A stretch of DNA of 64,000 bases from Pseudomonas marginalis (GCF_008692035.1 NZ_VTFG01000001.1:124001-188000); one strand, 5' to 3'; counted from the stretch's first letter, positions 50,994-61,197 are shown. The notes: generated by a model from the letters alone, not told the origin. Made by a program: numbers and translations.

Positions 50994-51824
50994 ATGGATT
51001 TTTGGACCGCCATTCAGGCATTGATTCTTGGCGTCGTGGAGGGGCTTACCGAGTTCCTGCCGATCTCCAGCACCGGACACCAGATTATCGTCGCCGATTT
51101 GCTCGACTTCGGCGGCGAACGCGCCATGGCGTTCAACATCATCATCCAGCTGGGCGCCATCCTCGCGGTGGTCTGGGAATTCCGGCGCAAGATCCTCGAT
51201 GTGGTCACCGGCTTGCCGACCCAGCGCAACGCCCAACGCTTCACGGTCAACCTGCTGATCGCGTTCCTGCCCGCCGTGGTGCTGGGGGTGATCTTTGCCG
51301 ACCTGATCCACCATTACCTGTTCAACCCGATCACCGTGGCCGCCGCGTTGGTGATCGGCGGCATCGTCATGCTGTGGGCCGAGCGCCGCGAGCATGAAGT
51401 GCACGCCGAAAGCGTCGATGACATCACCTGGAAAGACGCGCTCAAGGTCGGTTTTGCCCAGTGCCTGGCGATGATCCCGGGTACGTCGCGCTCCGGCTCG
51501 ACCATCATTGGCGGCCTGCTGTTCGGCCTGTCGCGCAAGACCGCCACCGAGTTTTCGTTCTTCCTGGCCATGCCGACCATGGTCGGTGCGGCGGTGTACT
51601 CGGGCTACAAATACCGCGACCTGTTCCAGCCGGCGGACCTGCCGGTGTTCGCCATCGGCTTCGTCACCTCGTTCATCTTCGCGATGATCGCGGTCAAGGG
51701 CCTGCTCAAGTTCATCGCCAGCCATAGCTACGCGGCGTTCGCCTGGTACCGCATTGCGTTCGGCCTGCTGATCCTGGCGACCTGGCAATTCGGCTGGATC
51801 GACTGGGCAGCGGCCAAGGCATGA
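50994..51824 (+). CDS. uppP: Undecaprenyl-diphosphatase UppP (BacA)
   Basis: 276-residue inner-membrane phosphatase that recycles undecaprenyl pyrophosphate for cell-wall and O-antigen synthesis; it also gives bacitracin resistance. The two active-site motifs are [18 protein letters not shown] near the N-terminus and [20 protein letters not shown] in the middle. The ATG at 50994 has GGGGGAAGC just before it; an ATG 30 bp earlier is less likely. It overlaps the next gene by 4 bp. Confidence 0.95.
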   Translation: MDFWTAIQALILGVVEGLTEFLPISSTGHQIIVADLLDFGGERAMAFNIIIQLGAILAVVWEFRRKILDVVTGLPTQRNAQRFTVNLLIAFLPAVVLGVIFADLIHHYLFNPITVAAALVIGGIVMLWAERREHEVHAESVDDITWKDALKVGFAQCLAMIPGTSRSGSTIIGGLLFGLSRKTATEFSFFLAMPTMVGAAVYSGYKYRDLFQPADLPVFAIGFVTSFIFAMIAVKGLLKFIASHSYAAFAWYRIAFGLLILATWQFGWIDWAAAKA

Positions 51825-52204
51825 TGATTCAGCATCCGCGCTTGAAAGCGGCGATCTTTGTGCTGCTGTGCGCGGCGCCGCTGGTGGGGTCGGTATTGGT
51901 GTGGCAACGCGGCGAAACCGTGATCCCGCTGGTGGCCTATGGGGTGGTCAGCATGATCGCGTTTTTCCTGTACTGGAGCGACAAGCGCAAGGCCCGCACC
52001 GACAGTTGGCGCACTCCGGAAAACATTCTCCACGCCGTGGAACTGGCGGGCGGCTGGCCAGGGGCGCTGATTGCCCAGCAGGTGTTCCGGCACAAGACAC
52101 GCAAGGTGTCTTACCAGGTGCTGTTCTGGGTGCTCGTGCTGTTGCACCAGGTGTTCTGGCTGGACCAATTGTTCCTCGGTGGCACGCTACTGTCCGTTCT
52201 CTAG
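51821..52204 (+). CDS. DUF1294-family small membrane protein
   Basis: 127-residue membrane protein with helices at about 10-30, 36-50 and 95-120. The family pattern [20 protein letters not shown] followed by [20 protein letters not shown] identifies DUF1294. Function unknown. It is coupled to uppP by an ATGA overlap, and its 3' end overlaps the convergent YjbR-like gene by 18 bp. Confidence 0.88.
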   Translation: MMIQHPRLKAAIFVLLCAAPLVGSVLVWQRGETVIPLVAYGVVSMIAFFLYWSDKRKARTDSWRTPENILHAVELAGGWPGALIAQQVFRHKTRKVSYQVLFWVLVLLHQVFWLDQLFLGGTLLSVL

Positions 52205-52549
52205 CAGCAACCCCACCTGCGTGCGCTTGGGCAGTTTGCTCACCACCAACTGGTGGGAGCGCTGCAACAGGCTACGCAGTTCCTCGGCCCCCAGCGGGTA
52301 GGGCGTGTTCATGATGATCCACTGCGCGCGTGCCAGGTACGGCGCCGGGTGGATGCCGGGACGGTCCACATGGCCGAGGAACAAGTCCTTGTCGACCTTG
52401 AACGCCAGCGAGTCGCCGCGCAGGTTTTGCAGGGCAAACATCTTGTTGCCTGCTATCGAGAACACCCGCACGCCACCCCATTTGTAGTCTTCCCGCGCGC
52501 CGGGCAGGCTCAGGCAGAACGTTGCGACCTGTGCTTCGGTCATTTTCAT
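52187..52549 (-). CDS. MmcQ/YjbR-family protein
   Basis: 120-residue protein ([20 protein letters not shown]). YKWGGVRVFSIAGNKMFALQ, FKVDKDLFLGHVDRPGIHPA and RAQWIIMNTPYPLGAEELRS are characteristic of the YjbR/MmcQ family, a double-wing DNA-binding-like fold of unclear function. The ATG at 52549 overlaps the LysR stop by 4 bp, so the two are co-translated. Confidence 0.88.
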   Translation of the reverse strand: MKMTEAQVATFCLSLPGAREDYKWGGVRVFSIAGNKMFALQNLRGDSLAFKVDKDLFLGHVDRPGIHPAPYLARAQWIIMNTPYPLGAEELRSLLQRSHQLVVSKLPKRTQVGLLLENGQ

Positions 52550-53454
52550 AGCAGGCGGTCTCCGCAGCTTTTGAAGCCTTCTTCCAGGTAATCGATCCAG
52601 GCGCGAATCGCCGGCAGCACGCCACGGCGATGCGGGTAGACGGCCTGCAGCCAGCCGCCCGGCAACGACCATTCCGGCAGCAATTGTACGAGCCGGCCGC
52701 TGGCCAGTTCTTCTTCGCAGTACATCATCGGCAGCACGGTAAAGCCCAGGCCCATGATGGCGCTGGCCTTGCGTACGTTGAAGTCATCGACGCCCAGGCG
52801 CGCTTCCATCACCAGGTCGTGGGGGTTGCCTTCGGGATCGAGGATGCGTTGGTGCACCATGCGGTCTGCTTCCAGCGCGCCGAGTATCGGCAGTTGCTTG
52901 AGGTCGTCGAGGCTGTTGATGTGCCGACCGTGCAAAAAGTTCGGGCTGGCGACCAGTGCCGTCTGGGCCGGGCGCAGGCGCTTGGTGACCAGCAGCGGGT
53001 CTTCATCGCCCAGTTCGCGCACGCGCAGCGCCACATCGATGCCTTCGGCTACCAGGTCGACACGGCGGTTGACCAGGGTCATCTCCAACTGCACCTGGGG
53101 GTGGGCGGCCAGGAAACCCGCGACCACATCCGGCATCATGTTTTGCGCCAGGCCCACCGGACACGTCACCCTCAGCCGCCCACGGGGTTCGCTGGACATG
53201 CTGGCGACGGCCTCGTCGGCCATTTCCGCTTCGAGCAGCATCGCCTGGCAGTGGCGCAGGTAGCGCTCGCCGACGGCGGTCAGGGTCAGTTGCCGCGTGG
53301 TGCGTTGCAGCAGGCGCGCGCCGAGGCGTTCTTCCAGCTCGGCAATGCGCCGCGACAGCCGCGACTTGGGAATGCCCAACAGCCGCCCGGCCGCCGCAAA
53401 GCCGCCGGCTTCGACGACTTTGGCAAAATAGTAGAGGTCGTTGAGGTCTTGCAT
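52546..53454 (-). CDS. LysR-family regulator divergent from azoreductase
   Basis: 302-residue regulator with N-terminal HTH ([40 protein letters not shown]) and effector domain ([20 protein letters not shown]). The [21 protein letters not shown] type is that of the DmlR/AzoR-linked group. A symmetric site at 53465-53484 lies 11-30 bp upstream of its own start. It probably controls the divergent azoreductase and itself. Confidence 0.92.
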   Translation of the reverse strand: MQDLNDLYYFAKVVEAGGFAAAGRLLGIPKSRLSRRIAELEERLGARLLQRTTRQLTLTAVGERYLRHCQAMLLEAEMADEAVASMSSEPRGRLRVTCPVGLAQNMMPDVVAGFLAAHPQVQLEMTLVNRRVDLVAEGIDVALRVRELGDEDPLLVTKRLRPAQTALVASPNFLHGRHINSLDDLKQLPILGALEADRMVHQRILDPEGNPHDLVMEARLGVDDFNVRKASAIMGLGFTVLPMMYCEEELASGRLVQLLPEWSLPGGWLQAVYPHRRGVLPAIRAWIDYLEEGFKSCGDRLL

Positions 53455-53464
53455 GGTCAGCCTA

Positions 53465-53484
53465 TTGTCCTGTCAGTGGGACAA
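53465..53484. promoter_or_regulatory. LysR-type operator candidate, TTGTCC-N8-GGACAA
   Basis: A 6-bp perfect dyad TTGTCC (53465-53470) and GGACAA (53479-53484) lies between the divergent LysR and azoreductase genes, very close to the regulator start. Position and symmetry fit an autoregulatory LysR site. Confidence 0.6.
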
Positions 53485-53580
53485 ACTATCGCATTTCAGG
53501 CGTCTTATCGACTATTGGTTTCATGCGTAGCATCCCCTTCATCTGATCGCCACTGTCGATCCCACCCTCGGAGATCCACC

Positions 53581-54192
53581 ATGAAACTGTTGCACATCGA
53601 TTCCAGTATCCTCGGCGACAACTCGGCTTCCCGGCAGCTCAGCGCTGGCGTGGTCAAGGCCTGGCAAGCGGCCGAGCCAGGTGTGGAAGTGACCTACCGT
53701 GACCTCGCCAGCGAAGGCATCAACCACTTCTCCGGCGCGACCCTGGGCGCCCTGGGCACCGCCGCCGAACTGCGTGACGCCGCACAACAGCACGAGGCCG
53801 ACCTGAGCGCCAACAGCCTGGCCGAATTCCTCGCCGCCGACGCCGTGGTGATCGGTGCGCCGATGTACAACTTCACCATTCCAACCCAGTTGAAAGCCTG
53901 GATCGACCGCATCGCCGTTGCCGGCCAGACCTTCCGTTACACCGAAGCGGGCCCTGAAGGCCTGTGCGGTAACAAGAAAGTCATCATTGTGTCCACCTCC
54001 GGCGGCATGCATGTCGGCCAGGCAACCGGTGTGGCCCACGAGGAATACCTCAAGGTGATGCTGGGCTTCCTCGGTATTACCGACATCGAATTCGTCCGCG
54101 CCCATGGCCTGGCCTACGGTGATGAAGTGCGCAGCAAATCCCTGAGCGACGCCAACGTGCTCATCAACGAACAATTGTTCGCTGCTGCGTAA
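53581..54192 (+). CDS. azoR: FMN-dependent NADH azoreductase (AzoR type)
   Basis: 203-residue flavodoxin-like oxidoreductase ([20 protein letters not shown]) that reduces quinones and azo compounds with [23 protein letters not shown] is the FMN/dimer loop, and [20 protein letters not shown] the second conserved loop. The start at 53581 follows GGAGATCCACC. A longer frame in the same phase runs back through the LysR gene but is an antisense shadow. It is divergent from its presumed LysR regulator. Confidence 0.93.
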   Translation: MKLLHIDSSILGDNSASRQLSAGVVKAWQAAEPGVEVTYRDLASEGINHFSGATLGALGTAAELRDAAQQHEADLSANSLAEFLAADAVVIGAPMYNFTIPTQLKAWIDRIAVAGQTFRYTEAGPEGLCGNKKVIIVSTSGGMHVGQATGVAHEEYLKVMLGFLGITDIEFVRAHGLAYGDEVRSKSLSDANVLINEQLFAAA

Positions 54193-54432
54193 GGCTTGTG
54201 TAAATTTCGCCTCTGCTCGGTTTCAATCCGAAGCCGGGCGCCTAAACTCTGTATTCTTGTCGCCTGAAACGACTGGAGTACGGAGTTTTTTCGTTTACCC
54301 GCTGTCATTACTTTGGCCCAGGTTATGCACGCATGGGTTTATCACCCGATGCGAGTGCCTTGAACCATGGACTTTTCATATAGACATGCCGCGGGTGTTG
54401 AACGTGGTCACGCAGCAAAGGTGGACATCCTC

Positions 54433-55470
54433 ATGATGCGTCTTTGTGCTGTTATGGTTCTTTCCCTGCTCGGCGGCCTGATTTCAGTGCACGCCGCGCC
54501 CGCGCCGCACCCCCATTGGAGTGTGGGCTTCCACCGCATGAGCTTTCTCGACCCGCTGGACCTGCAGCCGATGAAAGCCGTGGCCTTCTACCCGTCCACC
54601 GACGATGAACACAGCACGCAACTGGGTCCCTACCACGTCGCCGCCAGCGAAGATTCCAAGATCGCGATTGGCCGCTTTCCGATGTTGATGCTGTCCCATG
54701 GCAACACCGGTACGCCGCTGGCCCTGCATGACCTGGCCACCTCCCTGGCGCGCAAAGGCTTTGTGGTGGTCGCGGTGTTGCATCCCGGCGATAACTATAA
54801 GGACCACAGCCGCCTGGGCACGGTGAGTAACCTGTACGGCCGGCCGATCCAGATTTCCGAAGCGATCACCGCGACCCTGGCCGACCCGATGCTGTCGCCG
54901 TTCGTCAACGTCGATCAGGTGGGCGTTATCGGCTATTCGGCCGGTGGCGAAACCGCGTTGATCCTGGCGGGAGCCAAGCCGGACTTCGACCGCCTGCGCC
55001 GCTATTGCCAGGAACGCCCCGAAGATCGTGATGCCTGCACCACCAAGGGCGAACTGGTGGTGGACCGTGACGACCTGCAACCGCAATCCGACCCGCGCAT
55101 TCATGCCTTGATGTTGATGGCGCCGTTGAGCCTGATGTTCGGCCGCCACACCCTGGCCGACGTGCATGTGCCGGTGCTGCTCTACAGCGGCGATGGTGAC
55201 AAGCTGGTGGCGGTCGACAAGAATGCCGCCGCCCTGGCACGCAAACTGCCGGAGCCACCGGACTTCAAGCTGCTGGCGGGGGCAGGGCACTTCGTGTTCA
55301 TGGCGCCGTGCGACAGCGACCAACTGGCCGCGATGCCGGCCATCTGCACCGATGCGGACGGCGTCGACCGTGAAGGCATCCACCGCGACCTGATCTCCGA
55401 AGCCGGGCGTTTTTTCACCCATACCCTCGGCCAGGCTACCCGCGCCGGCTTGCAGACCGCCGATCAGTAA
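54433..55470 (+). CDS. Secreted alpha/beta hydrolase (dienelactone hydrolase-like)
   Basis: 345-residue predicted hydrolase. The signal peptide MMRLCAVMVLSLLGGLISVH (ending HAAP) favours the start at 54433 over the in-frame ATG at 54367. The nucleophile elbow is GVIGYSAGGETAL, with acid YSGDGDKLV and histidine LLAGAGHFVFM, giving a full Ser-Asp-His triad. MLSHGNTGTPLALHDLA carries the oxyanion region. Family members act as esterases or lipases on varied substrates. It converges with an MFS gene, overlapping it by 7 bp. Confidence 0.87.
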   Translation: MMRLCAVMVLSLLGGLISVHAAPAPHPHWSVGFHRMSFLDPLDLQPMKAVAFYPSTDDEHSTQLGPYHVAASEDSKIAIGRFPMLMLSHGNTGTPLALHDLATSLARKGFVVVAVLHPGDNYKDHSRLGTVSNLYGRPIQISEAITATLADPMLSPFVNVDQVGVIGYSAGGETALILAGAKPDFDRLRRYCQERPEDRDACTTKGELVVDRDDLQPQSDPRIHALMLMAPLSLMFGRHTLADVHVPVLLYSGDGDKLVAVDKNAAALARKLPEPPDFKLLAGAGHFVFMAPCDSDQLAAMPAICTDADGVDREGIHRDLISEAGRFFTHTLGQATRAGLQTADQ

Positions 55471-56639
55471 GCGCGGCGCTTGAGCAGCAAGGTCACGCCC
55501 AGCGCCGTGACCGATAACAGCGCTGCGCAGAAGAAAATCCAGCTGTAACCCAGGTTCAACGCCACGGCGCCCATCAACGGCCCGGCAATCGCCAGGGCCA
55601 GGTCGAAAAACACCGCATAGGCACTCAGGCCGGCACCGCGGCTGCTGTTGGGCACCTGCTTGATGGCCTCAACGCCGAGCGCCGGGTACACCAGCGACAA
55701 GCCAAAGCCGGTCAGCCCTGCACCGATCAAGGCTACGCCGGTGGACGGTGCCAGCCATAGCAGTGTCAGGCCCAGGGTCTCGATGATCATGCAGGCAATC
55801 GCCGCCCTGAAGCCGCCAAACCGGCTGATCGCGGAGATGAACAGTAGCCGCGAGAGGATAAAACATACGCCAAACACCGTGAGGCAGTACGCCGCGCCGG
55901 CCCAGCCGCGATTGAGGTAATACAGGGTGATAAAGGTGGTCAGGGTGCCGTAGCCGATGGATGCCAGGCACAGGCTGGCACCAAAGGGTGCGATGCGCCC
56001 GAACACCGCCCAGAACGGCAGGCGCTCGCCACGCACCACCGGCACCGAGGGTTTGTTGCGGATCAGCATCAGGCCCAGCGCCGCCAACACCGACAGCGCG
56101 ATACCCAGGCTGGTGTAGCCATATTCGGCGACCATCACCACTCCGAGCGGCGCGCCGATGGCGATGGCACCGTAGGAGGCAATGCCATTCCACGAAATCG
56201 ACCGCGCCGTGTGCTCCGCCCCGACCTGGCCCATGCACCAACTGATGGTGCCCACGCCGATCAGACCCTGGGCCACGCCCAGTAACAGCCGGCCGACGAT
56301 CAGAATCCCCAGGCTCAGGCTGGGCAGGCTGTCCACCAGGGTGGCGAAGAACGTCAATACACCGCTGACCAGGATGCCCGCCAGCCCCAGCACAATCGCG
56401 CGCTTGGTGCCGACGTTGTCGGACATGCGCCCGGCCATGGGGCGGCTGAGCAGGGTTGCCAGGTACTGCGAGCCGATGGTAATCCCGGCCACCACCGCGC
56501 TGAAGCCCAGTTGCTCATGGACATAGCCCGGGATTACCGCAATCGGCAGGCCGATGCAGATAAAGGCGATGAAGGTGTAGAACACGATGGAGACGATCTG
56601 CAGGGTGATCGACAGGGAGGAGGGGGCGGCGTTGGACAT
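55464..56639 (-). CDS. MFS transporter (arabinose/sugar-efflux-like group)
   Basis: 391-residue twelve-helix transporter starting MSNAAPSSLSITLQIVSIVF. The A-type loop between helices 2 and 3 is LLSRPMAGRMSDNVGTKRAI, and LLGVAQGLIGVGTISWCMGQ is in helix 4. The start at 56639 is preferred over a longer one, which would add a charged leader before the first helix. Substrate unknown. Located between a hydrolase gene and a REP-rich gap. Confidence 0.9.
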   Translation of the reverse strand: MSNAAPSSLSITLQIVSIVFYTFIAFICIGLPIAVIPGYVHEQLGFSAVVAGITIGSQYLATLLSRPMAGRMSDNVGTKRAIVLGLAGILVSGVLTFFATLVDSLPSLSLGILIVGRLLLGVAQGLIGVGTISWCMGQVGAEHTARSISWNGIASYGAIAIGAPLGVVMVAEYGYTSLGIALSVLAALGLMLIRNKPSVPVVRGERLPFWAVFGRIAPFGASLCLASIGYGTLTTFITLYYLNRGWAGAAYCLTVFGVCFILSRLLFISAISRFGGFRAAIACMIIETLGLTLLWLAPSTGVALIGAGLTGFGLSLVYPALGVEAIKQVPNSSRGAGLSAYAVFFDLALAIAGPLMGAVALNLGYSWIFFCAALLSVTALGVTLLLKRRAY

Positions 56640-56753
56640 GGGCACTCGTTCGCGGGCGGGCGGTGAATGCATCATGGCAAGGGCTTGGGGGAAAAGGAAG
56701 CAGGCTAACTACTTTGGCTGAGAAACCGGCCTACTGTGGTGAGCAGGCTTGTT

Positions 56754-56886
56754 GTGGTGAGCGGGCTTGCCCCGCGCTGGGCTGCGCAGCAGCCCTGAAA
56801 ACGAACACCGCGTTTTGCCTGGCAGAATGCGGTGTTTTTTATTGGGGCTGCTGCGCAGCCCAGCGCGGGGCAAGCCCGCTCACCAC
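56754..56886. repeat. REP-type inverted pair enclosing a terminator
   Basis: Left arm 56754-56795 (GTGGTGAGCGGGCTTGCCCC start) and right arm 56845-56886 (ending GCCCGCTCACCAC) flank the hairpin at 56804-56840. The arms are complementary over most of their length. The gap 56640-56973 holds this element and the 17-bp array only; no gene was seen. Confidence 0.9.
56804..56840. terminator. Terminator hairpin inside the REP pair
   Basis: AACACCGC at 56804-56811 pairs with GCGGTGTT at 56829-56836, followed by more T residues to 56840. A matching hairpin is at 47795-47831. On the minus strand the structure ends GTTCGTTTTC, so it may stop transcription in both directions, including from ybiT. Confidence 0.75.
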
Positions 56887-56941
56887 AAAAGCCCGCTCAC
56901 CACAAAAGCCTGCTCACCACAAAAGCCCGTTCACCACAACG
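56874..56941 (+). repeat. 17-bp tandem array derived from a REP arm (four units)
   Basis: Units GCCCGCTCACCACAAAA (56874-56890 and 56891-56907), GCCTGCTCACCACAAAA (56908-56924) and GCCCGTTCACCACAACG (56925-56941), with a degenerate fifth after. It is the REP right arm end plus AAAA, amplified in tandem. Copy number may vary between strains. Confidence 0.9.
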
Positions 56942-56973
56942 AGCCTGTTCCCCAGGGTTTCACGTCGCTACTG

Positions 56974-58560
56974 TTAGAACACCACGCCCTGGCTGCGCAG
57001 GTAATCGTCGTAGGTGCCGCTGAAGTCGATCACGCCGTTGGCGCTCAACTCGATGATGCGGGTGGCCAGGGACGATACGAACTCACGGTCATGGCTGACG
57101 AAAATCAGCGTGCCCGGGTAGTTCTCCAGCGCCAGGTTCAGCGCCTCAATGGATTCCATGTCCAAGTGGTTGGTCGGTTCGTCCATGATCAGCACGTTCG
57201 GCTTTTGCAGGATCAGCTTGCCGAACAGCATGCGGCCTTGCTCACCACCGGAGATCACCTTGACGGACTTCTGGATTTCATCGTTGGAGAACAGCATACG
57301 ACCCAGGGTGCCACGGATCATTTGCTCGCCTTGGGTCCACTGGCCCATCCAGTCGAACAGTGTGACGTCGTCTTCGAAGTCGTGGGCGTGGTCCTGGGCG
57401 TAGTAGCCCAGTTCCGCGGCGTCGGTCCACTTGATGCTGCCGGCATCCGGGGTCAGTTCGTTGACCAGGGTGCGCAGCAGGGTGGTCTTGCCGATACCGT
57501 TCGGGCCGATGATCGCCACGCGCTCGCCGGCTTCGATCTGGAAGCTGAAGTCCTTGAACAGCGGCTTGCCGTCGAAACCTTTGGCCATGCGCTCGACGAT
57601 GACCGCCTGGCGATGCAGCTTCTTGTTCTGTTCGAAACGGATGAACGGGCTCACACGGCTCGAAGGCTTGACCTCGGCCAGTTGGATCTTGTCGATCGCC
57701 TTGGCGCGGGAAGTGGCCTGCTTGGCTTTCGAGGCGTTGGCCGAGAAGCGGCTGACGAAGGACTGCAGCTCGGAGATCTGCGCTTTCTTCTTGGCGTTGT
57801 CCGACAGCAGTTGCTCGCGGGACTGGGTCGCCACGGTCATGTACTCGTCGTAGTTGCCCGGGAACAGGCGCAGCTCGCCGTAGTCCAGGTCAGCCATGTG
57901 GGTGCACACGCTGTTCAGGAAGTGACGGTCGTGAGAGATGATGATCATCAGGCTGGAGCGCTGGGTCAGGATGTTTTCCAGCCAGCGGATGGTGTTGATG
58001 TCCAGGTGGTTGGTCGGTTCGTCGAGCAACAGCACTTCCGGGTCCGAGAACAGTGCCTGGGCCAGCAACACACGCAGTTTCCAGCCGGGGGAGACTTCGC
58101 TCATCGGGCCGAAATGCTGTTCCAGGGGAATACCCAGGCCCAGCAGCAGTTCACCGGCACGGGATTCGGCGGTGTAGCCGTCCATCTCGGCGAATTCGGT
58201 TTCCAGCTCGGCCACGGCCATGCCGTCGTCTTCGCTCATTTCCGGAAGCGAGTAGATACGGTCGCGCTCGGCCTTGACCTTCCACAGCTCCTCGTGGCCC
58301 ATGATCACGGTGTCGAGCACGGTGAATTCTTCGTAGGCGAACTGGTCCTGGCGCAGCTTGCCCAGGCGCACATTCGGCTCCAGCATGACCTGGCCGCCGG
58401 ACGGATCGAGGTCGCCGCCGAGGATTTTCATGAAGGTCGACTTGCCGCAACCGTTGGCACCGATCAGACCATACCGGTTGCCGGCGCCGAACTTGACCGA
58501 GACGTTCTCAAAGAGCGGCTTGGCGCCGAACTGCATGGTGATGTTAGCTGTGGAGATCAA
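56974..58560 (-). CDS. ybiT: ABC-F family ribosome-associated ATPase YbiT
   Basis: 528-residue cytoplasmic tandem-ATPase protein without membrane segments, of the ABC-F class that acts on the ribosome. It follows E. coli YbiT almost along its whole length ([60 protein letters not shown]). Domain 1 has Walker [11 protein letters not shown], degenerate signature VSPGWKLR and Walker [12 protein letters not shown]. Domain 2 has [21 protein letters not shown] and [11 protein letters not shown]. Stand-alone gene. Confidence 0.95.
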   Translation of the reverse strand: MISTANITMQFGAKPLFENVSVKFGAGNRYGLIGANGCGKSTFMKILGGDLDPSGGQVMLEPNVRLGKLRQDQFAYEEFTVLDTVIMGHEELWKVKAERDRIYSLPEMSEDDGMAVAELETEFAEMDGYTAESRAGELLLGLGIPLEQHFGPMSEVSPGWKLRVLLAQALFSDPEVLLLDEPTNHLDINTIRWLENILTQRSSLMIIISHDRHFLNSVCTHMADLDYGELRLFPGNYDEYMTVATQSREQLLSDNAKKKAQISELQSFVSRFSANASKAKQATSRAKAIDKIQLAEVKPSSRVSPFIRFEQNKKLHRQAVIVERMAKGFDGKPLFKDFSFQIEAGERVAIIGPNGIGKTTLLRTLVNELTPDAGSIKWTDAAELGYYAQDHAHDFEDDVTLFDWMGQWTQGEQMIRGTLGRMLFSNDEIQKSVKVISGGEQGRMLFGKLILQKPNVLIMDEPTNHLDMESIEALNLALENYPGTLIFVSHDREFVSSLATRIIELSANGVIDFSGTYDDYLRSQGVVF

Positions 58561-58781
58561 TTACTTTACCTATCAATGGGTTGCGAGCGTGGCGGCAGGA
58601 GCCTTCAGGCATGCATCAACAGCGACATCAAGGCGCGAAACCCGGTCGCTGAGCAAAAAATGGGGGATGTGTGTTGGAATTTGGCGCGCATTGTCGCATA
58701 TGTCAGGCGACAGTTGTATGGCGGCCGACGACGGATGTTCAGCGTTTTGAATGTGGCAAGCCGTTCTCGACGAGGCCGCGC

Positions 58782-59108
58782 TCAGTAAGTTGTTGCGATT
58801 GCCTGTGCGAGCTGCATATCGGTCATGGGGCGCGTGTGAGGGGCCGAGCGGTAGTGTAGAGATGCCTGCTCAAACTGAGCGCCGCGAATTTCGCCCTCGG
58901 AGCCAATGAATGCAAGGGCATCATCCTTCGCTTTTTTCATTACTGAGGGCGAGTAGACCGTAAATGCCGTGGTCCCGCCGAGGACAATGGTCGGGAACAG
59001 GGTGGTGGCGCTCAGCGCTCTCTCGACCGGGTTCTCCACATACCATGCCATAGCGTTGGTGCTGATCGATGCCATGAGGGCGATTGCCAGCGTCTTCCAG
59101 GAATTCAT
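58782..59108 (-). CDS. DUF2388 domain protein with signal peptide
   Basis: 108-residue exported protein (MNSWKTLAIALMASISTNAM, cleavage near AMA). The C-terminal part KDDALAFIGSEGEIRGAQFE and TDMQLAQAIATTY matches DUF2388, a small pseudomonad family of unknown function. The longer frame starts in the neighbouring gene and is rejected. It lies 71 bp after the lipoprotein gene on the same strand and may be co-transcribed. Confidence 0.8.
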   Translation of the reverse strand: MNSWKTLAIALMASISTNAMAWYVENPVERALSATTLFPTIVLGGTTAFTVYSPSVMKKAKDDALAFIGSEGEIRGAQFEQASLHYRSAPHTRPMTDMQLAQAIATTY

Positions 59109-59179
59109 TCTTCGATGCTTCCATTGCGGTCGAAGGACGCACGGTAACAGAGTCGGCTGAGCGCCAGAAACCCGGCCCG

Positions 59180-59755
59180 TCAGCAATTAAACACAGGCGC
59201 ATAACGCTCTTCGCGTTTCTTGAAGTGAATCGGGGCCATAGGGACTTTTTCACCGTTGACGAATATGTCCGGGAAGGTGAGCGTGAAATCATCCATGTCG
59301 CCTTGGCCCAATGCTGTCCCTTTGAACTCGCTGTGGAATGTTTTCCTGGGGTCGAAACCGGTTTTGAGTTGTTCAATGGTGACAGGATAGCTTTGCCCAT
59401 TCGCCAGGGTGACCGTGACAACGGGCGACGCTGCACTGACCCAAAGCGCCGGGTCGGCCTGTTTGACGGCTGCTGTGCTATTGGATGGGTAGAGCCGTCC
59501 GAACAGGCGCAGTTCAGCAGCGGTTGAGCGCTGGTTACCCGGCCAGCTGGATGTGCCGGGTGGCGCCACATAGACCAGCACATGAACCCAGTTGAGTTCT
59601 TCTGCCAGTGGGGCATAGCTCATCGCCGCTTTCGGGCCGGGGCAGGTGCGCGAAAGCAGGGCGTTGCTGCCCACCGTCGACTCCGGATGCAGATAGGGCC
59701 CCGTGCTGCATCCTGCGAGCAGAAGCAGTAGCGGATACAGGATGTATTTCTTCAT
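59180..59755 (-). CDS. Putative lipoprotein of unknown function
   Basis: 191-residue protein with a lipoprotein signal (MKKYILYPLLLLLAGCSTGP, lipidated Cys16 or so). No family was recognised. The mature part has ELNWVHVLVYVAPPGTSSWP and DMDDFTLTFPDIFVNGEKVP, suggesting a beta-rich periplasmic domain. The start at 59755 follows a purine-rich CCCTATG context; a longer frame upstream is in the MFS gene's antisense region. Neighbour DUF2388 is also exported. Confidence 0.7.
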   Translation of the reverse strand: MKKYILYPLLLLLAGCSTGPYLHPESTVGSNALLSRTCPGPKAAMSYAPLAEELNWVHVLVYVAPPGTSSWPGNQRSTAAELRLFGRLYPSNSTAAVKQADPALWVSAASPVVTVTLANGQSYPVTIEQLKTGFDPRKTFHSEFKGTALGQGDMDDFTLTFPDIFVNGEKVPMAPIHFKKREERYAPVFNC

Positions 59756-59804
59756 AGGGGCAACTCCATTTGCTGTTTGGGTTCGGCGCACAGTGTCGCT
59801 TATA

Positions 59805-61043
59805 TCATGCGGCAGATGCGTGGGGGGCCAAGATGGGCTTCGCCAGCGTCTCCGGCATCGCCAGCCATAACAGCGCCAACGCGACGCCCGCCACCCCGGC
59901 CAGGGTGAGGAAGGCCGCATTGTAGCCCGCCTGCTGCACCACAAAACCGGCCAGGCTGCTGCTCAAGGCCGCGCCCAGCCCAAATACGGTGGACAGCGCC
60001 CCCAGGCTGACGTTGAAACGCCCGGTGCCCTGGGTCAGGTCCTTGACGATCACCGGGAACAGCGCACCGAAGATCCCTGCGCCGATACCGTCGAGCATCT
60101 GCACGGCCACCAGCCAGTAGGGATCGCTGGACAGGGTATAGAGCACGCCACGCAGCGGCAGGATCATGAAGCCGAACAGCAACAGCGGCTTGCGCCCCCA
60201 CACGTCGGCCTTGCTGCCCACCAGCCAGGCCATCGGCACCATCACCAATTGTGCGGCGACAATACAGGCCGAGGTCAGCGGCGTGGCCATCTGCAGGTTG
60301 ATCTGCGAGAGCTTCTGGCTGACCAGTGGCAGCATCGCCGCATTGGCCAGGTGGAAGAGGGCGCAGCAGACGGCAAACAGTAATAACGGCCGGTTGGCCA
60401 GCAAGACCGCAATGCCGGACGGCTGCTCATGGTCGCTGTGGTGGGCAGGGTCGAAGCCCCGGGCCACCTCATGGTCGATCGCCTTGGCGGAGACGCAACT
60501 GACCGCGACGACGCTGGCCACCGCCATAAAGGCCATCAGGTAGAACACCACCACGGGTCCGAACAGGTACGCCAGGCCACCGGCCAACAGCGCCGCCACA
60601 GCGTTGCCGGCGTGGTTGAAGGTTTCGTTGCGCCCGGTGCGCCGGGTGAACGCACGTGGCCCGGTAATGCCCAGGGAAATCGCGGAAATCGCCGGCGCGA
60701 ACACCGAGGCGGCGATGGCACTGGCCGCCTGGGTCAAGGCAACCAGGCTGAATGAACTGACGAAGGGCAGCAACAGGCAACTGCCGGTCACCAGCAGGGC
60801 GGCAACGGCAATCACCGCGCGTTTGCTGCGCGTGCGGTCGATCAGGGCACCCGCCGGGCCCTGGGTGATCAGCGCGGCGATACCTGCCAGGGTCATGACT
60901 ACGCCGATACTGGCCGGATCCCATTTGTGCACCGCCAGCAAGTAGATGGCCAGGTATGGACCGAGGCCGTCGCGCACATCCGCCAGGAAAAAATTCAGGC
61001 TGTCCAGGGACAGGGTATTACGCAGGTCGGCGTGTGTGGCCAT
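59805..61043 (-). CDS. MFS transporter
   Basis: 412-residue twelve-helix MFS protein (MATHADLRNTLSLDSLNFFL). The loop 2-3 motif is QGPAGALIDRTRSKRAVIAV and loop 8-9 VGSKADVWGRKPLLLFGFMI. Earlier in-frame ATGs at 61085 and 61112 have no good ribosome site. No neighbouring gene indicates a substrate. Confidence 0.85.
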   Translation of the reverse strand: MATHADLRNTLSLDSLNFFLADVRDGLGPYLAIYLLAVHKWDPASIGVVMTLAGIAALITQGPAGALIDRTRSKRAVIAVAALLVTGSCLLLPFVSSFSLVALTQAASAIAASVFAPAISAISLGITGPRAFTRRTGRNETFNHAGNAVAALLAGGLAYLFGPVVVFYLMAFMAVASVVAVSCVSAKAIDHEVARGFDPAHHSDHEQPSGIAVLLANRPLLLFAVCCALFHLANAAMLPLVSQKLSQINLQMATPLTSACIVAAQLVMVPMAWLVGSKADVWGRKPLLLFGFMILPLRGVLYTLSSDPYWLVAVQMLDGIGAGIFGALFPVIVKDLTQGTGRFNVSLGALSTVFGLGAALSSSLAGFVVQQAGYNAAFLTLAGVAGVALALLWLAMPETLAKPILAPHASAA

Positions 61044-61197
61044 GATCAGGACTTCGCAGGGGGCGTTCAAAGGCTGAACACTCATTGCGCTAGTGACCTG
61101 CGCGCAGTTCATTTAGTTTCGCCTGCTGCTGGGGTTTTAATCTGCGGGCTTGTGGCTTATTTTCTTTGCCTCGCCGTATGACTTATCTGGAGACGCA

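Noticed and set aside
52630..53580. N-terminal extension of the azoreductase frame
   Set aside because: The extension is antisense to the LysR gene; the enzyme begins at 53581 with its own ribosome site.
56874..56941. Short tandem repeats considered as a CRISPR array
   Set aside because: Units are 17 bp in direct contact with no unique spacers, and they derive from a REP arm; no cas gene is present.
56767..58788. 673-codon plus-strand frame over ybiT
   Set aside because: Opposite to ybiT, begins in a REP element, and shows no family motif.
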